Both the position numbers and the translations under genes were made by a program. Below, piece after piece: positions 14,968-18,916 of a stretch of DNA of 18,916 nt; positions within the stretch are counted from its first letter, which is position 1; each line of letters opens with the position of its first letter. This DNA comes from Burkholderiaceae bacterium (GTDB taxonomy: Bacteria; Pseudomonadota; Gammaproteobacteria; Burkholderiales; Burkholderiaceae_D), in contig JAIELO010000312.1 in NCBI GenBank assembly GCA_019752915.1, positions 1 through 18,916 of the forward strand, written 5' to 3'. The notes under the pieces were generated by a model. That model did no database searches and was not told the origin of the DNA. It was given only the letters and a program-made list of their open reading frames with translations.

Positions 14968-15639
14968 ATGCTCGAACTGCGTCACCTGAGTAAAACCTAC
15001 GGCAATGGCCGCACCGTCCTGAACGACGTCAGCTGGCACTTCAAGGCAGGCGAATTCGTTGCCATCATGGGCGATTCGGGGGTCGGTAAATCCACCCTGC
15101 TCAATCTGATCGCCGGGCTCGATACGCCCGATACCAGCAGCGGCCCGGATGCGATTCTGGTCGACGGGGTGGCGCTGGCCAGCCTCGATGACGATGCCGC
15201 GACCCGTCTGCGCCGCCAGCGCATGGGCTTTATTTTTCAGGCCTTCCACGTGCTGCCGCACCTGACGCTGCAGCAGAATGTGGCGCTGCCGCTACTCCTG
15301 AACGGCATGCCGACCGGCGCTGCGACCGAGATGCTGGCAGCGGTCGGGCTGGGCGGACGCGAACACGACTTCCCCCATCAACTCTCGGGCGGCGAAATGC
15401 AGCGCGTCGCCATCGCGCGGGCACTGGTGCATCGCCCGGCGCTGGTACTGGCCGACGAACCGACCGGCAACCTCGATCCCGACACCGCCCACAGCATCCT
15501 CGAACTGCTGCGCAGAGAGATTAAAGCCACCGGTGCCTGCGCCATCATGGTCACCCACGCCCACAGCGCCGCCGCCATGAGCGACAAAGTACTTCATTTA
15601 TCAAAGATTGGCATACAAGAAACAACAAACGTCAAGTGA
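14968..15639 (+). CDS. ABC transporter ATP-binding protein (LolD/MacB-type)
   Basis: A 223-residue ATPase with Walker A GDSGVGKST (35-43), Q-loop Q91, signature LSGGEMQR (139-146), Walker B ALVLADEPTGNLD (158-170, catalytic E164) and switch His in IMVTHAHS (H197). The SGVGKSTLLNLIAGLD and DEPTGNLD wording is that of the LolD/MacB/FtsE group, which normally works with FtsX-type permeases; none is present here. Instead the gene follows two PhnE-type permeases by 19 bases, in the same operon. It may be an alternative ATPase for them or serve something encoded elsewhere. The start ATG lacks a clear ribosome binding site, fitting translation by coupling. The last ~15 residues fall in AT-rich DNA unlike the body of the gene. 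Confidence 0.87.
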   Translation: MLELRHLSKTYGNGRTVLNDVSWHFKAGEFVAIMGDSGVGKSTLLNLIAGLDTPDTSSGPDAILVDGVALASLDDDAATRLRRQRMGFIFQAFHVLPHLTLQQNVALPLLLNGMPTGAATEMLAAVGLGGREHDFPHQLSGGEMQRVAIARALVHRPALVLADEPTGNLDPDTAHSILELLRREIKATGACAIMVTHAHSAAAMSDKVLHLSKIGIQETTNVK

Positions 15640-15828
15640 TTTGACCAATAAACAAGCTAATTTATTTGTCACATCGTGCCATTCCGCACCTGCCGTAGTA
15701 TGATTTGCCTAACTTGCATGGTTATCAAGAATGTTGAGAAGCGCTCTCATTCAGATAAGTAATGTGGGCGCTAGCCTTGCCAGGAAACGTCATCTTTTAT
15801 CCACGTTTTGAGCAAAGGAGGAGCAATC

Positions 15829-16116
15829 ATGAACGTACGGCAAAAGAAGCTGGAACTGATCGAAGCCATGAATCGTGCTCGGGCCCTGGAACCTTCCAGT
15901 TTCGTCCCGAACAAGCTGCTTGACACTTTGATCGAAAAGATGAACTTGAAAAACGACGCAGAACTCTGCCGAGTTTTGGAGGTACAACCTCCGATTATTA
16001 GCAAAATTCGTCATCGCAAACTAACCGTCGGCGCGACTATTTTGCTGCGTATGCATGAGAAGTCGGACATCAGCATACGTGAATTGAAGGACCTGTCGAC
16101 CGCTTCGATGCACTGA
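15829..16116 (+). CDS. Small HTH DNA-binding protein
   Basis: A 95-residue protein with a central helix-turn-helix-like segment: LKNDAELCRVLEVQPPIISKIRHRKL (about 41-66), resembling Cro/C1 (XRE)-type proteins. The N-terminal helix (VRQKKLELIEAMNRARA) is followed by VPNKLLDTLIEKM, and the C-terminus by GATILLRMHEKSDISIRELKDL. I recall close relatives as conserved small proteins of Burkholderiales, some longer at the C-terminus; this is from memory. The ribosome binding site AAAGGAGGAG (15814-15823), five bases before the ATG, is the strongest in the window, so high expression is likely. The gene and its flanks are more AT-rich than the neighbours. Targets and role are unknown. Confidence 0.85.
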   Translation: MNVRQKKLELIEAMNRARALEPSSFVPNKLLDTLIEKMNLKNDAELCRVLEVQPPIISKIRHRKLTVGATILLRMHEKSDISIRELKDLSTASMH

Positions 16117-16143
16117 ACAGCCTAGCTGCTCATGCGATGCCGA

Positions 16144-16167
16144 GCGCCGGCATGCGGAATCCGGCGC
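16144..16167. terminator. Hairpin downstream of the HTH gene
   Basis: GCGCCGG (16144-16150) pairs with CCGGCGC (16161-16167) across a 10-base loop, 27 bases after the HTH stop. No T-run follows, so termination would be weak or Rho-assisted. The rest of the gap to 16243 shows nothing I can name apart from CTAG-rich sequence. Confidence 0.4.
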
Positions 16168-16243
16168 CCTTAGTAGCAACACCGTACAGCCCAAACCCTG
16201 CTGAACGACACCTCGCTACTCACCTCATTGTTCTAGCACCCCG

Positions 16244-16840
16244 CTAGCATTTTTCATATTTCCAGTTACGTGCTTTCCCTTCGGCGATCCACTCGACTGC
16301 CTGTTCACGCCTGCGCGCACGGGTCGCCTCGGTTTTTGCCTCGTCCAGCCAGGCGATATACTCGCGCTGCTTGCCGGGCGTGAACTCACTGAAATGCTGC
16401 TGCGCTGCCGGCACCAGCGCCAGTGCCGCCTGCAGATCGTCCGGAACCGTCACGGCCGTCGTCACGCGAGTGCGTACGCGCGGCTGTGCTACACCATCCT
16501 GATTGAGTTGCATCGCCTGTCGTAAATAAGCCTGCAGTTGCGGCACCGGCGGCAGTTCGTCGAGCGTCGTGATGCGCCCGAACTGGCCCATCGCGTCGCG
16601 CTGCGCGGCGTCGCCCATCAGCAGTTCGGCCTTCCAGAAATTGAGCGCGCAGTGCGCCTTGAATGCCGCCGTGCTGCATAACATGCCCTGATACATAAAG
16701 TGCGGGAAGCTCCACTTCATGGTTTCTTCCACCTCGGGGCAGGTATCGTGCACCACCGCGCGCAAATGACGCAGGATAGGCTGGGCAAACGGCGCCGCCT
16801 GTTCAATGTAGGCATCAACGCGGGGATCGGTGGTAGGCAT
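16244..16840 (-). CDS. DUF1801/YdeI (OmdA-type) family protein
   Basis: A 198-residue cytoplasmic protein. The N-terminal half (about 8-125) is a DUF1801-type fold: DAYIEQA, then EETMKWSFPHFMYQG (38-52) and HCALNFWK (63-70). The C-terminal half (about 130-195) is an OmdA/YdeI-type segment: TVPDDLQAALA, FSEFTPGKQREYIAWLDEAK and TRARRREQAVEWIAEGK. Relatives are mostly of unknown function; one Bacillus relative protects against antimicrobial peptides and one is linked to OmpD in Salmonella, but nothing here supports a specific role. Start ATG 16840 fits the family N-terminus; a longer in-frame start at 16969 would overlap the divergent oxidoreductase gene. No strong ribosome binding site is visible. 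It is divergent from the oxidoreductase, 110 bases apart. Confidence 0.87.
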   Translation of the reverse strand: MPTTDPRVDAYIEQAAPFAQPILRHLRAVVHDTCPEVEETMKWSFPHFMYQGMLCSTAAFKAHCALNFWKAELLMGDAAQRDAMGQFGRITTLDELPPVPQLQAYLRQAMQLNQDGVAQPRVRTRVTTAVTVPDDLQAALALVPAAQQHFSEFTPGKQREYIAWLDEAKTEATRARRREQAVEWIAEGKARNWKYEKC

Positions 16841-16950
16841 ATTGAGATTTCGCAGACGGACAGTAATCGTCAATATACCAAACCGGCGCAGCGCCGCAAG
16901 CCAGGGGTTCTGTTCTATACTCCGCACAACAGAATTCATCACACTCGCCG

Positions 16951-18916
16951 ATGCCCAAACACCCCGCACCCGGACGCATACAAGCCTACCCGCACGCCGC
17001 CGCCGGCTGGGGCGCCGTCAAACAGGTCGCCGTCAATCTGGTGCGCGAAAAAGTCAGCGTCGGACAACTGCCGGCCTTACTCCGCCAGAACCAGCCGGGC
17101 GGCTTCGATTGCCCCGGCTGCGCCTGGCCCGACCGGGCAGCCGGTGCCAGCTTCGCGTTCTGCGAGAACGGCGTCAAAGCCGTCGCCGCCGAAGCCACCA
17201 GCAAACGTATCGGCGCCGATTTTTTCGCCACCCACAGCGTCAGCGCACTGCTGGAACAATCCGACTACGCGCTCGAGCAGCATGGCCGCCTGACCGTGCC
17301 ACTCGAATACGACCCTGCCAGCGACCACTATCGTCCGATCGCATGGGAGCGCGCGTTTGCCGTCATCGCCGAACATCTGCACGCCCTGCCCGACCCGAAT
17401 CAGGCCGCCTTCTATACGTCGGGACGCACCGCCAACGAAGCCGCGTTTCTATTCCAGCTATTCGTACGCATGTATGGCACCAACAACTTCCCGGACTGCT
17501 CGAATATGTGTCACGAGCCGACCAGCCGCGGTCTGCCCGGCACGGTCGGCGTAGGCAAAGGCACTGTCACGCTGGACGACTTCGAACAGGCCGATCTGCT
17601 ACTGATTTTTGGCCAGAATCCTGCCACCAATCACCCGCGCATGCTGGGCGAATTGCGTGCTTGCGCCAGACGCGGCGCCAGCATCGTCTCGATCAACCCG
17701 CTGCGCGAACGGGGACTGGAACGCTTTACCAGCCCCACTCACGCCAGCGAAATGCTCGGCAACGGCAGCACCACGATTAGCTCAATGTTTATCCAGCCGC
17801 GACTGGGCGGTGACTTTGCGCTCATCAAAGGCATCGCCAAGCGTCTGCTGGAACTGGACGATGCCGCACGCGCGGCGGGCAATGCCAGTCTGCTCGATCG
17901 CGACTTTATCGATCAGCACACCAGCGGCTTTGCCGCCTTCGAGCAAGACCTGCGCGCGCAGGATTGGGCACCATTACTGGAAGAATCGGGCGTATCACGC
18001 GCGCAGGTCGACCAACTGGCCGAACTGTATAGCCGTAGCCGGAATGTGATCAGCACCTGGGGCATGGGGCTGACCCAGCACAAAGGCGCCGTCGCCACCA
18101 TCCAGCTGCTGTCGAATCTGATGATGATGCGCGGGAATATCGGCCGTCCCGGTGCCGGTCTCTGTCCGGTGCGCGGCCACTCGAATGTACAGGGTGACCG
18201 CACCATGGGCATCGAAGAAAAACCCACCAGCGCGTTTCTCGAGCGCCTCGCGCAGGTGTTCGACTTTGACCCACCGCGCCAGCATGGCTATGACACCGTC
18301 GCCAGCATTCAGGCCATGCTCGATGGACAGGTTAAAGTGTTTGTGGCGATGGGTGGCAACTTCGCGATGGCCACGCCGGATACACCGCGCAGCTTCGAGG
18401 CCTTGCGCTCCTGCGCGCTGACCGTGCAGATTGCCACCAAACTCAATCGCAGCCATCTGATACACGGCAAAGCGGCGCTGCTGTTGCCCACGCTGGGGCG
18501 CACCGAAATCGATCTGCAGAATGGCGTCGCGCAGGGTGTCAGCGTGGAGGACTCGATGAGCATGGTGCACCTGTCCTATGGCCAGAACACCCCCGCTTCC
18601 AGTGCCCTGCTCTCGGAAACCATGATCGTCGCGCGCATGGCCGATGCCACACTGGGACACGACAAAGTCGACTGGCTGGGCTACGCCGGCGACTACGCGC
18701 GCATCCGCGATGCCATCGCACAGGTGTTCGACGACTTCCACGATTTCAACCAGCGCGTTGCCCAGCCGGGCGGCTTTCATCTCAAAGTCGCCTCGCGCCA
18801 GCGCGAGTGGCGCACCGCCAGCGGCAAAGCCCAGTTCATCGTCCACCCGCTAGCCACCGACACGCCGATCCAGCGCGCCCGCGCCCTGCATGGCAAACGC
18901 CTGATGGTACTCATGA
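16951..18916 (+). CDS. FdhF/YdeP-type molybdopterin oxidoreductase alpha subunit, 3' end cut by window
   Basis: The frame is open from ATG 16951 to the window edge, 655 residues. It begins MPKHPAPGRI and matches the formate-dehydrogenase-H-like alpha subunit (FdhF/YdeP) family of molybdopterin enzymes. FDCPGCAWPD (52-61) near the N-terminus has Cys54/Cys57, with C71 in AFCENG; the classical four-Cys iron-sulfur pattern of FdhF is not complete. YGTNNFPDCSNMCHEP lies at about 175-190; C187-H188 corresponds to the selenocysteine-His pair of E. coli FdhF, so this is a Cys form. Later family landmarks include WGMGLTQHKGAVATIQLLSN, MMMRGNIGRPGAGLCPVRGH and GNFAMATPDT. The substrate is not determinable; YdeP relatives are linked to acid resistance. 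The partner gene fdhD is often next to such genes and may lie past the edge. Confidence 0.93.
   Translation, partial: MPKHPAPGRIQAYPHAAAGWGAVKQVAVNLVREKVSVGQLPALLRQNQPGGFDCPGCAWPDRAAGASFAFCENGVKAVAAEATSKRIGADFFATHSVSALLEQSDYALEQHGRLTVPLEYDPASDHYRPIAWERAFAVIAEHLHALPDPNQAAFYTSGRTANEAAFLFQLFVRMYGTNNFPDCSNMCHEPTSRGLPGTVGVGKGTVTLDDFEQADLLLIFGQNPATNHPRMLGELRACARRGASIVSINPLRERGLERFTSPTHASEMLGNGSTTISSMFIQPRLGGDFALIKGIAKRLLELDDAARAAGNASLLDRDFIDQHTSGFAAFEQDLRAQDWAPLLEESGVSRAQVDQLAELYSRSRNVISTWGMGLTQHKGAVATIQLLSNLMMMRGNIGRPGAGLCPVRGHSNVQGDRTMGIEEKPTSAFLERLAQVFDFDPPRQHGYDTVASIQAMLDGQVKVFVAMGGNFAMATPDTPRSFEALRSCALTVQIATKLNRSHLIHGKAALLLPTLGRTEIDLQNGVAQGVSVEDSMSMVHLSYGQNTPASSALLSETMIVARMADATLGHDKVDWLGYAGDYARIRDAIAQVFDDFHDFNQRVAQPGGFHLKVASRQREWRTASGKAQFIVHPLATDTPIQRARALHGKRLMVLM

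Noticed and set aside
15734..15763. Promoter TTGAGA-N18-AGTAAT and near-palindrome TGAGA-N5-TCTCA before the HTH gene
   Set aside because: Both matches are weak and could arise by chance; a better-looking TATGAT at 15699 has no -35 at a workable distance. Not called as a feature.

Overview
This is a GC-rich, gene-dense Gram-negative chromosome segment. It most likely comes from the Betaproteobacteria (Burkholderiales, possibly Oxalobacteraceae). That placement rests on the general look of the proteins (a 565-aa LeuA, a persulfide dioxygenase-rhodanese fusion, an FdhF/YdeP-type oxidoreductase, a small HTH protein of a type I associate with this group), not on a marker gene, so it is an inference.

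Layout, left to right. (1) Positions 1-917, minus: a persulfide dioxygenase with a C-terminal rhodanese domain, cut by the window edge. (2) Positions 918-1396: a 479-base divergent intergenic region with a candidate promoter, strong RNA hairpins and a small leucine-rich leader peptide (1177-1290) ahead of leuA. (3) leuA (1397-3094) ends in a clear intrinsic terminator. (4) A transmembrane chemoreceptor (3252-4799). (5) egtD-egtB (7194-4802, minus), translationally coupled, making ergothioneine from histidine. (6) Divergent from egtD, a PhnD-type substrate-binding protein and its ATPase (7338-9041). (7) A BaeS/BaeR-like two-component system (11433-9105, minus) and, divergent from it, a di-heme cytochrome c peroxidase/MauG-family lipoprotein (11607-13136). 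(8) Two PhnE-type permeases and a LolD/MacB-type ATPase in one operon (13327-15639). (9) A relatively AT-rich patch with a small HTH protein (15829-16116). (10) A DUF1801/YdeI-type protein (minus) divergent from an FdhF/YdeP-type molybdopterin oxidoreductase that runs off the right edge.

How the parts work together. The binding protein and ATPase (7338-9041) and the permeases (13327-14948) look like one importer of the phosphonate/phosphite/selenate class, split by about 4.3 kb holding the two-component system and the cytochrome. Each half is preceded by the same 14-base block, an extended -10 element embedded in a palindrome, which suggests both halves are expressed in parallel. The permease half carries a second ATPase of a different family. 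Sulfur chemistry recurs (persulfide oxidation, ergothioneine), and the binding protein resembles those annotated as putative selenate binders, so a sulfur or selenium role for the importer is possible but not shown.

Most interesting observations: the leucine leader peptide upstream of leuA with clustered rare CTA codons, the split importer with duplicated promoter blocks and two unrelated ATPases, and paired 12-bp inverted sites between the sensor kinase and the cytochrome gene. I found no rRNA, tRNA, CRISPR array, insertion sequence or phage gene.
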